12,793 nucleotides of DNA from Candidatus Woesearchaeota archaeon (lineage in GTDB: Archaea > Nanobdellota > Nanobdellia > Woesearchaeales > ARS49), in assembly GCA_016203345.1 (NCBI GenBank), contig JACQMZ010000125.1:1-12793 (forward strand), in the 5' to 3' direction. The notes beneath the pieces were generated by a model that was not told the origin of the DNA, did not search any database, and worked only from the letters and a program-made list of their open reading frames with translations. Below, piece after piece: positions 4,961-12,739 of the stretch (positions are counted from its first letter, which is position 1; every line of letters starts with the position of its first letter). Position numbers and translations under genes: made by a program.

Positions 4961-7900
4961 ATGGCAGAGGGTGAGCCGTCGGTGGAGTCTCCGGTTGAGG
5001 TAGTTCCACAACTTGAAGCAGAGCTGCAACCAGTAGCAGTTGAGCAACAAAGTGCTTCTCCAGCAGAATCCCCGCCAACTGTCATGCAGGGTTCCAAAAA
5101 GCTGTCGACGAAGATTACAAAGCTGGTGATGGATGGCTTTAAAAGTTTTGGCAGGCATACGGAGTTGTTGTTTGGTGATGATTTTAATGTGGTTTTGGGC
5201 CCAAACGGCTCAGGTAAATGCCTGACTGGCGACGCGAACGTGTTGTTGGCAGACGGCAGTCTTGTACGAATAGATGAACTTGTTAATGAGCGACTTGCCG
5301 GTGCTTCTCGAATGGACGATGGGTGGATTGCAGGGGGAGATGGTACAAAAGTGCTTACGCTGGGCAGAGATCTAAGAATTCATGCGCGCCCTGTCAAGGC
5401 GTTTGTAAAAAGAACAGCACCTGACACTCTTGTGCGTGTTCACACACGTTCTGGCAGGAAAGTCACGTCCACACCTTATCACCCTCTTTTTGTGATGAAA
5501 AACGGCGCTGTAGAAGCGGTTCGTGCAGATGCGTTGCGAGAGGGCATTCGGATTGCTGTCCCGCGATCCATACCTATAAAGACACCTGATAAGGCGTTTG
5601 TGGATTTTATGGACGTTATTAGCGAAAGCGATGGGCTGTACGTGCCTTGGAGCGATGAGACCGAAACTGTTATAAGAGAAAAAAATACAGGGAGGACATT
5701 CAGGCAGCTTGAGATTGTGGCGCGAATTCCAAGAAGGATCGTGCATAGTTTTTTTGAAAAGCAGGCCATTAATTTTGCGTACTTAGTTAGGATTTTGCGC
5801 ACGCTCAATCTTCCAGACAGGGATATCATGTCGAGGATTCAGTTCGTGAAGGCAAAAAATTCACAGATTTTGTGCAGGATACCGTGGCACAATTCTCCTG
5901 AACTCAGTCGAGTGTTGGGATACCTTCTTGCTGAAGGCCGTTTTCCTCCGAAATCGTGTCAACTGTGGTTTACTAATGGCACAGAGGAAATCGTGCAGGA
6001 TTATTATATGTGCTTGACTGCTGTTTTTGGCATCAGGGCTACAATCAACGAGTACAAGGCAGGATCTTGGGATATCTTGGCGTATTCACAGCCGGCAAGA
6101 ATAATTCTCAAGAAACTTGGCATGGCGGTGGATGGCACTATTCGAAAAACCGTTGCTTCAGTGTTCCTAAAGCACGCAGGACGCGAGGAGATTTCAGCAC
6201 TCCTGAATGGTTTGTACTCAGGCGACGGGTATGTGTCTCCTTCGTCAATCGAGCTGACCACCAAGAGTCCTGATTTGGCGTATGTAGTTGAAACAATGTT
6301 GCTGCGCTTGGGCATGCAGCCGCGTATCAAAAAGGTTGTAAAGGTTGCCACCAATAGTGGATTTAGTGGCGAGTACTACAACGTCGTATTGTATGGTGTT
6401 GAAAACTTCACCGTGTTTGCTGACCAAATACTTTTTGCTCATCCAGACAAAGCGAGAAGAGTGAAGGAGTTACTTGGCAAAAAGCCTAATCCAAATGTTG
6501 ATCTGCTCGAGGTTAACGACCTTGTCAAAAGGGCAGTCAATGAACAGCATCTTTCGGTCAAAGGTTTAAGGGAAAAATTCCCTCGCTTGGACGCCTGCGT
6601 GTACGGCCAGTGTTTGCCAAGCCGTATTGGAGTCCAGCAACTCGTGGAAGAAGTATTTGACTCTTCACGGACGACTCAAACCCTATCTACGCTTTGTATG
6701 TCAGATGTTTTTTGGGACGAGATTGTTTCTCTGGAAGCAGTTAAAGCATGCGATCCATGGGTGTATGACTTGTGCGTTGAACATGATCATAATTTCATAG
6801 CAAATAACATTTTCGTGCACAACAGCAACATTATCGACTCACTCTGTTTTGTTCTTGGCAGGTCGAGCAGTAAGAGTTTGCGTGCTGAAAAGAGTGCGCA
6901 TTTGATTTATAATGGAGGCAAGACGAAACAGCCGGCGAAATCTGCAGAGGTTAGTATTTTTTTTGATAATTCTACAAAGATTTTTCCGGTGGCTGATGCC
7001 GAGATCAAAATCACGCGCATAGTCCGAAGCGATGGCTTGTCGCGGTACAAGATTAACAATATTACGAAGACGCGGCAGGAGTTGACTGAGTTGTTGAGTC
7101 ATGCAAGGATTGATCCGGATGGCTATAATATCATTCTGCAGGGCGACATTGTGCGTTTGGTGGAGATGAATGCTGTTGAGCGCCGCCAAATCGTTGAAGA
7201 GATTGCGGGTATTTCTGTTTATGAGGAGAAAAAACAGCAGGCGTTGAATGAGTTGACGAAGGTGGATGAGAAGTTGAATGAGGCGGATATTATTTTGAAG
7301 GAGCGGGATGGGTATTTGAAGGACTTGCGCAAGGACCGGGATCAGGCGCTTGCATACAAGGAACTGAACGATTTAATCAGGACAAATAAAGCATCGTCGT
7401 TGAAGATTTCATTGGATAAGAAAGCGCATTCATTGCAGTCGTTGCAGGACAGGATGGGCAAGCACAAGGAATCGCTGGCGCACTTTCAGGAAAAAATAAA
7501 GGAAGTGCAGGACAGGATTGCTGAGCAAAAGAACAAGATTAACGAAATTAACACGACTATTGAGCAAAAGGGTGAAGTTGAGCAGGTTGCCGTGCAAAAG
7601 GAAGTGGAAGCGGTCAGGATTGATATTGCCACGCTGAAGACAAAGATTTCTGGCGCGCAGGCTGAAATCAGCAAAGTGCAGAATAGAAAGCCTGAGTTGG
7701 ATAAGAATTTGGAGGACGTTCAGCAAAAGGTTCAGGAGCATCAGGCGCGGGATGGGGATCTTTCTGCTCAGCATGATACTTTGTTTGATCATGTTCAGCG
7801 TTTGGAGCGTGACATGATTGATTTTCGGGCACGGCACCAGTTGGGCGAGGGCGCCAAGCTTGATTCTGACATTGAAGGTGTAGATCGAAAGATTGAGGAT

Positions 7901-10207
7901 TTGCAAAAGGACTTGCAGGGTTTGCGCGAGCGCCAGCAGAGCGTCATTCGCGAGAAGGACAAGTTGGAATTCCAGATGCAGACTGTTGATACGCAGATTC
8001 AGAAAATGAAGGCTGTAGAGGAAGAGCACAAGCAGGATATTGAGCTTCTCAAGAACAGAAAGACGGAATTCAAGAAAGTGTTGTTGGAATTGAATGATGT
8101 GTTGAACCAGGATTCTTCCATGGCTGGCGAGCTTGCAGGTTTAAGGGAGAAAGCAGAATCTGTGCGGGAAGAGCACGCAAAGCTTGCCGTGAAGCAGACG
8201 ACGATTCAGGAGAGTATTGCGGGCAATATAGCTGTGAAGAAGATTCTTGAGTCGAAGGGAGAGTTTGGGCAGGTGCATGGCACGGTTGCTGAGCTGGGCA
8301 GGAGCAACTCTAAATATTCTTTGGCTTTGGAAATAGCTGCCGGTCCCAAGATTCACAGCGTTGTTGTTGATGATGACAAAACTGGCGCGCGTTGCATTAG
8401 GTATTTGCGGGAGAACAAGTTGGGTGTGGCGACGTTTTTGCCGTTAAACAAGATCAAGGGACAGCCATCGTCAGAAGAAGCGAGAAAGTTGTCACATTCG
8501 CCTGGCGTGTTGGGTTTGGCTGTTGACTTGATTGAGTTTGATCCGCAGTACAAGACGGTGTTTTCGTTTGTGTTCGGCAACACGCTGGTAGTGGACAAGC
8601 TGGAGACTGCGAGAAGGATTGGGATTGGTGCGCATAAGATGGTGACGCTTGATGGCGACTTGTGCGAGACGTCTGGAGCAATGGTTGGTGGTTTCCGCCA
8701 CAAGAAGACGGGAAGTTTCAAGGATCAGGATTTGTCGGCTAAGTTAGAAAAGTTGGCGAGTGTCATCGAGATGTCAGAACAGCAGATTGCAGAAATGACC
8801 CAACGAAGAACGATTAACGACGAACGAATTACAAAGTTGCGCAATTTGAAGGCAGAGTTGGAGGCAGACATCATCAAGACTGAGAAGTCCCTGCACCTTG
8901 ATACGTCAGATACAGAGGCGAGTGCGTCGTATAAGGAGGAATTGCGGCAGCAGCTTGTGAAGGTGACGCAGGAATTGGAGGACATGCAAAACGTCGTGCA
9001 GGAGAAGACTGCTCTTCTTGCTGATTTGAAGATCGAAAAACAGCGTTTGCGTGACCAGGTGAATGAATTGCGTAATTCTGCCGTGCTTGCTGAGTTGACG
9101 GCTCTGGAGAGCAAGCACAAAGAGTTAAGGGAGCAGTTGCAGAAAATTGATGCTGACCAGCACGCGCTCAGAATTCAATTAAAGGACGTTTTGTTGCGCG
9201 ATCAGGACAATATGAAAAAGGTGAGGAAGGAGGCAGAGCGTGAAGAGCAGGAATTTGCTGGAGTGATGAAGGCGTTGCAACAGCAGGTGAAGGCACAGGA
9301 GAAAGTTTTGTCCGAGAAAGAGAAGGAACAGCAGAAGTTTTTCGCGCAGTACAAGGCGTTGTTTGAGGAGCGTAATGAGTGCACGCAGGCAGTCAATGGG
9401 TTGGAAACGCGCGTGCTTGGTGTTGAGGAAAAAGCCCGTGCTGAGGAGCTTGCATTGAATGGATTTTCCTTGGAGGAGGCCAAGCTGAGGACCGAGCACG
9501 CGGCTGTTGAGGCAGAGTTTGCAAACTTTGCAGGTGTGCCGTTGAATCTCAACAAAAGTGAAGATGCGCTGAAGCAGGAAATCTACAACGCAGAGCGCCG
9601 CCTGGCAAACATTGGTGCAGTGAATATGAGGGCGTTGGACATTTACGATGTGGCGGAGAAGGAATACAAGACGCTTGTAGACAAAAAACAAAAGCTTGGT
9701 GAGGAGAAAGTGTGTGTGGTGAACCTGCTTCAGGAAGTTGAGGGCCAGAAAAAGGGATTGTTCCAGAAGGCGCTTGAAGAGGTGGGAAAGAATTTTTCAA
9801 CGATTTTCAGTAAATTGTCAACCAAGGGAAGTTCAGCAAGTTTAGAGCTTGAAAACGTGCAGGAACCGTTTGAAGGCGGTTTGCGCATCAGGGTAAAATT
9901 AACAGGTCAAAAATATTTGGACATTCGGAGCTTGTCCGGTGGGGAAAAGACCATGACTGCATTGGCATTCTTGTTTGCGTTGCAGGAGCACGAGCCTGCC
10001 AGCTTTTATGTTCTGGATGAAGTGGATGCCGCATTGGACAAGGCGAACAGCGAGAAGCTTGCCCAGCTTATCAGGCATTACACGTCGCACGCTCAGTACA
10101 TCGTGATTTCACATAATGACGCAGTGATCACTGAGGGAGACGTGTTGTTTGGCGTGAGCATGCACGCTGATCAGGGAATGAGCAATGTGGTGAGTTTGAA
10201 GGCATAA
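4961..10207 (+). CDS. smc: Chromosome segregation protein SMC with in-frame intein
   Basis: A 1748-aa precursor; removal of the 535-aa intein (residues 87-621) leaves 1213 aa, normal for SMC plus a 48-residue Glu/Pro/Gln-rich N-terminal extension. Host domains: the N-terminal ATPase half with KSFG (61-64), Walker A GPNGSGK (80-86) continuing as SNIID after the intein, and Q-loop Q727; a long coiled coil to about 1095; a hinge at about 1100-1245 (GEFGQVHG to GGFRHKK); the return coiled coil to about 1600; the C-terminal half with signature LSGGEK (1658-1663), Walker B YVLDE (1683-1687, D1686, E1687) and D-loop. SMC dimers bind and loop DNA for chromosome compaction and segregation. No ScpA or ScpB partner gene is in the window. 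The gene faces the convergent EF-hand gene, 21 bp after its stop. Confidence 0.97.
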   Translation: MAEGEPSVESPVEVVPQLEAELQPVAVEQQSASPAESPPTVMQGSKKLSTKITKLVMDGFKSFGRHTELLFGDDFNVVLGPNGSGKCLTGDANVLLADGSLVRIDELVNERLAGASRMDDGWIAGGDGTKVLTLGRDLRIHARPVKAFVKRTAPDTLVRVHTRSGRKVTSTPYHPLFVMKNGAVEAVRADALREGIRIAVPRSIPIKTPDKAFVDFMDVISESDGLYVPWSDETETVIREKNTGRTFRQLEIVARIPRRIVHSFFEKQAINFAYLVRILRTLNLPDRDIMSRIQFVKAKNSQILCRIPWHNSPELSRVLGYLLAEGRFPPKSCQLWFTNGTEEIVQDYYMCLTAVFGIRATINEYKAGSWDILAYSQPARIILKKLGMAVDGTIRKTVASVFLKHAGREEISALLNGLYSGDGYVSPSSIELTTKSPDLAYVVETMLLRLGMQPRIKKVVKVATNSGFSGEYYNVVLYGVENFTVFADQILFAHPDKARRVKELLGKKPNPNVDLLEVNDLVKRAVNEQHLSVKGLREKFPRLDACVYGQCLPSRIGVQQLVEEVFDSSRTTQTLSTLCMSDVFWDEIVSLEAVKACDPWVYDLCVEHDHNFIANNIFVHNSNIIDSLCFVLGRSSSKSLRAEKSAHLIYNGGKTKQPAKSAEVSIFFDNSTKIFPVADAEIKITRIVRSDGLSRYKINNITKTRQELTELLSHARIDPDGYNIILQGDIVRLVEMNAVERRQIVEEIAGISVYEEKKQQALNELTKVDEKLNEADIILKERDGYLKDLRKDRDQALAYKELNDLIRTNKASSLKISLDKKAHSLQSLQDRMGKHKESLAHFQEKIKEVQDRIAEQKNKINEINTTIEQKGEVEQVAVQKEVEAVRIDIATLKTKISGAQAEISKVQNRKPELDKNLEDVQQKVQEHQARDGDLSAQHDTLFDHVQRLERDMIDFRARHQLGEGAKLDSDIEGVDRKIEDLQKDLQGLRERQQSVIREKDKLEFQMQTVDTQIQKMKAVEEEHKQDIELLKNRKTEFKKVLLELNDVLNQDSSMAGELAGLREKAESVREEHAKLAVKQTTIQESIAGNIAVKKILESKGEFGQVHGTVAELGRSNSKYSLALEIAAGPKIHSVVVDDDKTGARCIRYLRENKLGVATFLPLNKIKGQPSSEEARKLSHSPGVLGLAVDLIEFDPQYKTVFSFVFGNTLVVDKLETARRIGIGAHKMVTLDGDLCETSGAMVGGFRHKKTGSFKDQDLSAKLEKLASVIEMSEQQIAEMTQRRTINDERITKLRNLKAELEADIIKTEKSLHLDTSDTEASASYKEELRQQLVKVTQELEDMQNVVQEKTALLADLKIEKQRLRDQVNELRNSAVLAELTALESKHKELREQLQKIDADQHALRIQLKDVLLRDQDNMKKVRKEAEREEQEFAGVMKALQQQVKAQEKVLSEKEKEQQKFFAQYKALFEERNECTQAVNGLETRVLGVEEKARAEELALNGFSLEEAKLRTEHAAVEAEFANFAGVPLNLNKSEDALKQEIYNAERRLANIGAVNMRALDIYDVAEKEYKTLVDKKQKLGEEKVCVVNLLQEVEGQKKGLFQKALEEVGKNFSTIFSKLSTKGSSASLELENVQEPFEGGLRIRVKLTGQKYLDIRSLSGGEKTMTALAFLFALQEHEPASFYVLDEVDAALDKANSEKLAQLIRHYTSHAQYIVISHNDAVITEGDVLFGVSMHADQGMSNVVSLKA
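5219..6823 (+). mobile_element. Class 1 intein with LAGLIDADG homing endonuclease, inside SMC Walker A
   Basis: A 535-aa insertion starting with Cys at residue 87 (TGC 5219-5221) and ending with His620-Asn621, followed by Ser622 as the first C-extein residue. Block A is CLTGDANVLLADGS; block B is TPYHPLFV with T171 and H174; block F is VYDLCVEHDHNFIAN and block G is IFVHN. All residues for class 1 splicing are present. In the middle are two dodecapeptide motifs of a LAGLIDADG endonuclease, LGYLLAEG (319-326) with E325 and LYSGDGYV (418-425) with D422, so homing activity may be intact. Removal restores GPNGSGK/SNIID. By eye Leu codons are less TTG-dominated than in the surrounding smc, consistent with horizontal origin. 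Confidence 0.96.
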
Positions 10208-10228
10208 AATTTTCCGAATTCGTGCGGC

Positions 10229-10501
10229 TCATTCAGGGAAATTCAGGAACCGGTGCAAGACATGATACCCTGATCTGCTTGCGTACGTGCGATGATAGGT
10301 TGCGTCTTCTTCCACGCTCACCGTTCCATCTGTATCAGAGTCTTGAAACAACGCCAGTTCCTCACGCAACAGGTTTTGGGCTTCAATTAGTTCTTGATTG
10401 TCTGCTTGGCCGTCATTGTTCCCATGCTCATCAGCGTATACGTTGATCAACCTCATGGCTTGTCTCATGCCGCGTCCATGCCTCCCTGATGGCACGTCCA
10501 T
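10229..10501 (-). CDS. Small EF-hand pair protein
   Basis: A 90-aa protein with two EF-hand type calcium loops. The second, DSDTDGTVSVEE (residues 54-65), has every ligand position filled: D54, D56, D58, G59, S62, E65. The first, HGNNDGQADNQE (26-37), keeps N28, D30, G31, D34 and E37 but has His at position 1, so it may bind poorly or use D24 in another register. Helices flank both loops. There is no signal peptide or membrane helix, so it should be cytoplasmic unless exported with a partner. The N terminus (about 1-16) is basic and low in conservation cues; Met12 or Met16 are alternative starts. The gene is convergent with smc. Its function is unknown; calcium sensing or buffering is the family expectation. 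Confidence 0.65.
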   Translation of the reverse strand: MDVPSGRHGRGMRQAMRLINVYADEHGNNDGQADNQELIEAQNLLREELALFQDSDTDGTVSVEEDATYHRTYASRSGYHVLHRFLNFPE

Positions 10502-10524
10502 AATGCGTTGAATAATAGATGGAG

Positions 10525-10566
10525 GTGAATTTTGCTGAACGAGCAGAGCGAGTTCGCAAAATTCAC
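10525..10566 (-). terminator. Strong hairpin between the GT4 gene and the EF-hand gene
   Basis: Perfect 11-bp arms GTGAATTTTGC (10525-10535) and GCAAAATTCAC (10556-10566) are extended after a one-base bulge by GAAC (10537-10540) with GTTC (10552-10555), leaving an 11-base loop. It begins 11 bases beyond the GT4 stop in the direction of transcription and ends about 24 bases before the EF-hand ATG. It may end or stabilise the PIG-L/GT4 mRNA, or be a protein-binding site near the EF-hand promoter. No T-run follows directly. Confidence 0.5.
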
Positions 10567-10577
10567 GCTAGAGCAGA

Positions 10578-11687
10578 CTAATGCCTCAACTGATGTACAA
10601 TCTCCTTGATCGTCTTCTTCCAGTTTCTTCCCTGCACGATGGTTTTTCGCGCGGCGAGCCCTATGGCGTGTCTTAATTTTTTGTCTTTAAGGAGTATGGT
10701 CAGTCGTTCAGCAAGTGCTTTGCTGTCTTTGCGGGGGAAGATGAACCCGTTCTCTGCATCCTTCACGTATTCTCGTATCGACCCGACAGGCGTGACGACG
10801 ACAGGCAGTCCGCACGCCATTGCTTCCATGGTGACCAGAGAGCTTGTTTCAGTGAGGGATGGCAGGACAAACACGTCCATGGCGTGGTAATAAGGAAGTA
10901 CGTTGTCTACAAATCCTGTCACCGTGACTCCTTTTTGTTTGCACTCTTCTACTTCCAAGCCTTCTCCTACGATGAGTAATCGAACTCGCCTGAATTTTTT
11001 TTTCACTTCTTGATATGCATTGCACAGGGTGGGCACGTCTTTTTCGCGTCCAAGCCGTCCGCAGAAGCCGATGACTGCTGTTGTTGGAGGGATGCCAAGG
11101 ACTGATTTGGCGCGTCCCCTGTTGGCAGATGGAAAGAATCTTTTCACATTAACGCCGAGAGGAACAACAATTTTTGTTGTGGTGATGCCGTTGCCGGCAA
11201 GCAGATCTTCTACTCCGCGGGAGGGGACGAGAAGTGTGGTGCACTTGTTGTACAGCCACCGGGCGAGCAATTTTACGCCTCGCAGTACAAGACTTTTGCA
11301 GTATTCAACGCTTTTTGATGCCAACTGCCATTCTATGCTGTGAACATATGAAAATATTTTCCTGCCGCACGAACGTGCCGCGAGTATTGCGCAAAATCCG
11401 ATTGGTCCGATGGTTTGGTTGAAAATGACATCCGCGTCTCTGATGTACTTTTTGATTGTCCAGTATTTTGGGACTGCGAAGCGGATGTCGCCGAACTGCC
11501 ACGGGAGAAGGGGAAGGCGGATGACTTTGATGCCGGAGATTTTATGCCTGTGGCCTATGAAGTCCGGAGCGATGACGGTGATGTCAAATCGTTTCTTTAG
11601 CTCTTCGATGGAATTGACGAGAAAGCGTGCGACTCCGTCCCAGCGTGGGGGAAAGCAGTCAGTCGTGATGAGAAGTTTGGGTTTCAT
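10578..11687 (-). CDS. GT4-family glycosyltransferase (GT-B fold)
   Basis: A 369-aa protein. The N-terminal domain starts LLITTDCFPPRWDGVARFL, the usual GT4 opening with a Gly-Val that contacts the donor. The C-terminal Rossmann domain begins with VIGFCGRLGREKDV, contains LLIVGEG and VTGFVDNVLPYYHAMDVFVLPS, and has the E-X7-E motif at E280 and E288 (ETSSLVTME) followed by AMACGLPVV. This family transfers a sugar from a nucleotide donor with retention, often to lipids or glycans. ATG 11687 overlaps the PIG-L stop as ATGA, so it is coupled; a longer frame to 11744 would overlap PIG-L and is unlikely. Paired with a deacetylase, a GlcNAc donor as in MshA, BshA or PIG-A is a reasonable inference but not proven. 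Confidence 0.92.
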   Translation of the reverse strand: MKPKLLITTDCFPPRWDGVARFLVNSIEELKKRFDITVIAPDFIGHRHKISGIKVIRLPLLPWQFGDIRFAVPKYWTIKKYIRDADVIFNQTIGPIGFCAILAARSCGRKIFSYVHSIEWQLASKSVEYCKSLVLRGVKLLARWLYNKCTTLLVPSRGVEDLLAGNGITTTKIVVPLGVNVKRFFPSANRGRAKSVLGIPPTTAVIGFCGRLGREKDVPTLCNAYQEVKKKFRRVRLLIVGEGLEVEECKQKGVTVTGFVDNVLPYYHAMDVFVLPSLTETSSLVTMEAMACGLPVVVTPVGSIREYVKDAENGFIFPRKDSKALAERLTILLKDKKLRHAIGLAARKTIVQGRNWKKTIKEIVHQLRH

Positions 11688-12331
11688 GGAACAACCTTGT
11701 GAAAGATTTCTGCGTAGGAGTATCCTGTTTTGAATCCGTACCATTTGGCTTTCAGCCAGATGTTCCAGAAGAGTGCGCCAATGGCGAGCTTTTGGCTGTT
11801 GTGCGCCAGGATTGCTTTGATTTTTGTTTCAAAAGTGTTCGTGATGTCAACGATGAGTTTGGGAACGTTGCGTTTCCGGATTCTGAGCGGGTTCCAGATT
11901 TCAAAGGAGTAGACTGGGCACGTTATTTTCTTTTGTTTCATGAGGGTAGAAACAAGGGAATACACTGCGCGGTGGTCAGGGTGCGGGTCGTCAAGGGAGT
12001 GGGTGAAGATCATTTCTGGCTTTTCAGTTGCCACAATGGTTGCCAATTTCCTGTACGTGTTTTTCGCTTTGAAGTCCTCGAGAAATTTGGACTCCCGAAT
12101 GCCGAGATAAGCAACGCCGCTTCCTCCCAGTAGCTTGTCAGATTTTAGGCTCTCTTTGACGCGCGTTCGTATGATGACTTCTGGCTTAAAGTGAGGGTGG
12201 CTGCCTTCGCCAAAGGAGCATATGATGGTGCGTACCTTTTTTCCGCTCTGCGCGTATTTTGCAAGGGTTCCGCCTGCTCCGATGACAGGATCGTCGTTGT
12301 GCGCTCCAATGGCGAGAATAGTGCATGGCAT
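11684..12331 (-). CDS. PIG-L/LmbE-family N-deacetylase
   Basis: A 215-aa Zn-dependent deacetylase. The motif normally written AHPDDE appears as AHNDDP (residues 10-15): the zinc ligands and catalytic base (H11, D13, D14) remain, while the Pro and Glu differ. The second signature HPDH lies at 117-120, and GAGGTLA and ICSFGEGSHPHF follow the usual order. Known members remove acetyl from GlcNAc-linked lipids or small molecules (GlcNAc-PI, GlcNAc-Ins, GlcNAc-malate, antibiotics). It heads a two-gene operon with the GT4 enzyme through an ATGA overlap (11684-11687). The TATA box at 12353-12360 indicates a leaderless mRNA. The substrate cannot be assigned. Confidence 0.92.
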   Translation of the reverse strand: MPCTILAIGAHNDDPVIGAGGTLAKYAQSGKKVRTIICSFGEGSHPHFKPEVIIRTRVKESLKSDKLLGGSGVAYLGIRESKFLEDFKAKNTYRKLATIVATEKPEMIFTHSLDDPHPDHRAVYSLVSTLMKQKKITCPVYSFEIWNPLRIRKRNVPKLIVDITNTFETKIKAILAHNSQKLAIGALFWNIWLKAKWYGFKTGYSYAEIFHKVVP

Positions 12332-12352
12332 GACTGTACAAGAGAGTTGTCC

Positions 12353-12360
12353 TTTAAATA
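12353..12360 (-). promoter_or_regulatory. TATA box of the PIG-L/GT4 operon
   Basis: TATTTAAA on the minus strand is centred about 26 nt upstream of the ATG at 12331. It lies in the 50-bp gap after the next gene on the same strand, so the operon has its own promoter. Confidence 0.65.
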
Positions 12361-12381
12361 GTTATATTTGAAGAGTCACGC

Positions 12382-12708
12382 TCAAAAGCTGCGCATTTGA
12401 GCAATTATCGTTTCCATGGAAGTTTTCAACGCAAGCAAATGCCATTGGACGTCACTTACCTTTTCTCGGCTCAACAATTTCCTCATTTCTTCCAAACAAT
12501 TGGCAATGCCCTTAGCTCTTTGTTTCGGAAGTTGACTGCGAGCCGCCTCGAGTGCATTATTTGCGGCAGTTATTGTAACAAGCGTGCGCAATGCCTCTCT
12601 TGCAACGTCATAACCCGTCGACTTTTCGCGCATCAAAGCTGCGTACGTAGCAAGCTGCTTTTTAACAGTTTGAACTGCATTGTACAGCTCGTTAAATTGC
12701 GATGTCAT
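12382..12708 (-). CDS. Small all-helical protein of unknown function
   Basis: A 108-aa soluble protein without membrane segments, composed almost wholly of amphipathic helices with Ala, Leu, Lys, Arg and Gln; a helical bundle or short coiled coil is likely. One cysteine is in the middle, and there is no recognised motif. The ATG at 12708 is chosen because a TATA box lies 27 nt upstream; a TTG five codons earlier is unlikely. A complementary ORF on the other strand covers nearly the same DNA but has no promoter-like signal. It lies upstream of the PIG-L operon in the same direction but with a separate promoter. Function unknown. Confidence 0.65.
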   Translation of the reverse strand: MTSQFNELYNAVQTVKKQLATYAALMREKSTGYDVAREALRTLVTITAANNALEAARSQLPKQRAKGIANCLEEMRKLLSREKVSDVQWHLLALKTSMETIIAQMRSF

Positions 12709-12730
12709 GAGACGAGAAATCAATGTTGAT

Positions 12731-12739
12731 TATATAAAA
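12731..12739 (-). promoter_or_regulatory. TATA box of the small helical protein gene
   Basis: TTTTATATA on the minus strand is centred about 27 nt upstream of the ATG at 12708, indicating a leaderless mRNA. The remaining bases 12741-12793 to the window edge hold nothing I can name. Confidence 0.65.

Noticed and set aside
5219..6823. Fusion of an extra domain into SMC in place of an intein
   Set aside because: Splice-junction residues, Hint blocks and LAGLIDADG motifs are all present, and exact removal restores the P-loop.
7430..8029. 199-aa minus-strand ORF within smc
   Set aside because: Leu/Ile/Asn-rich translation of the opposite strand of a coiled-coil gene; such antisense ORFs recur along the whole smc gene.
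10222..10446. Plus-strand ORF after smc
   Set aside because: It lies opposite the EF-hand gene, whose calcium loops make the minus strand the coding one.
10578..11744. Longer GT4 start at 11744
   Set aside because: The extra 19 residues would overlap the PIG-L gene by about 60 bases; the conserved N terminus begins at the ATG in the ATGA overlap.
10578..12331. Assignment as mycothiol (MshA/MshB) or bacillithiol (BshA/BshB) genes
   Set aside because: Domain types match but no ligase gene is nearby and motifs do not decide the substrate.
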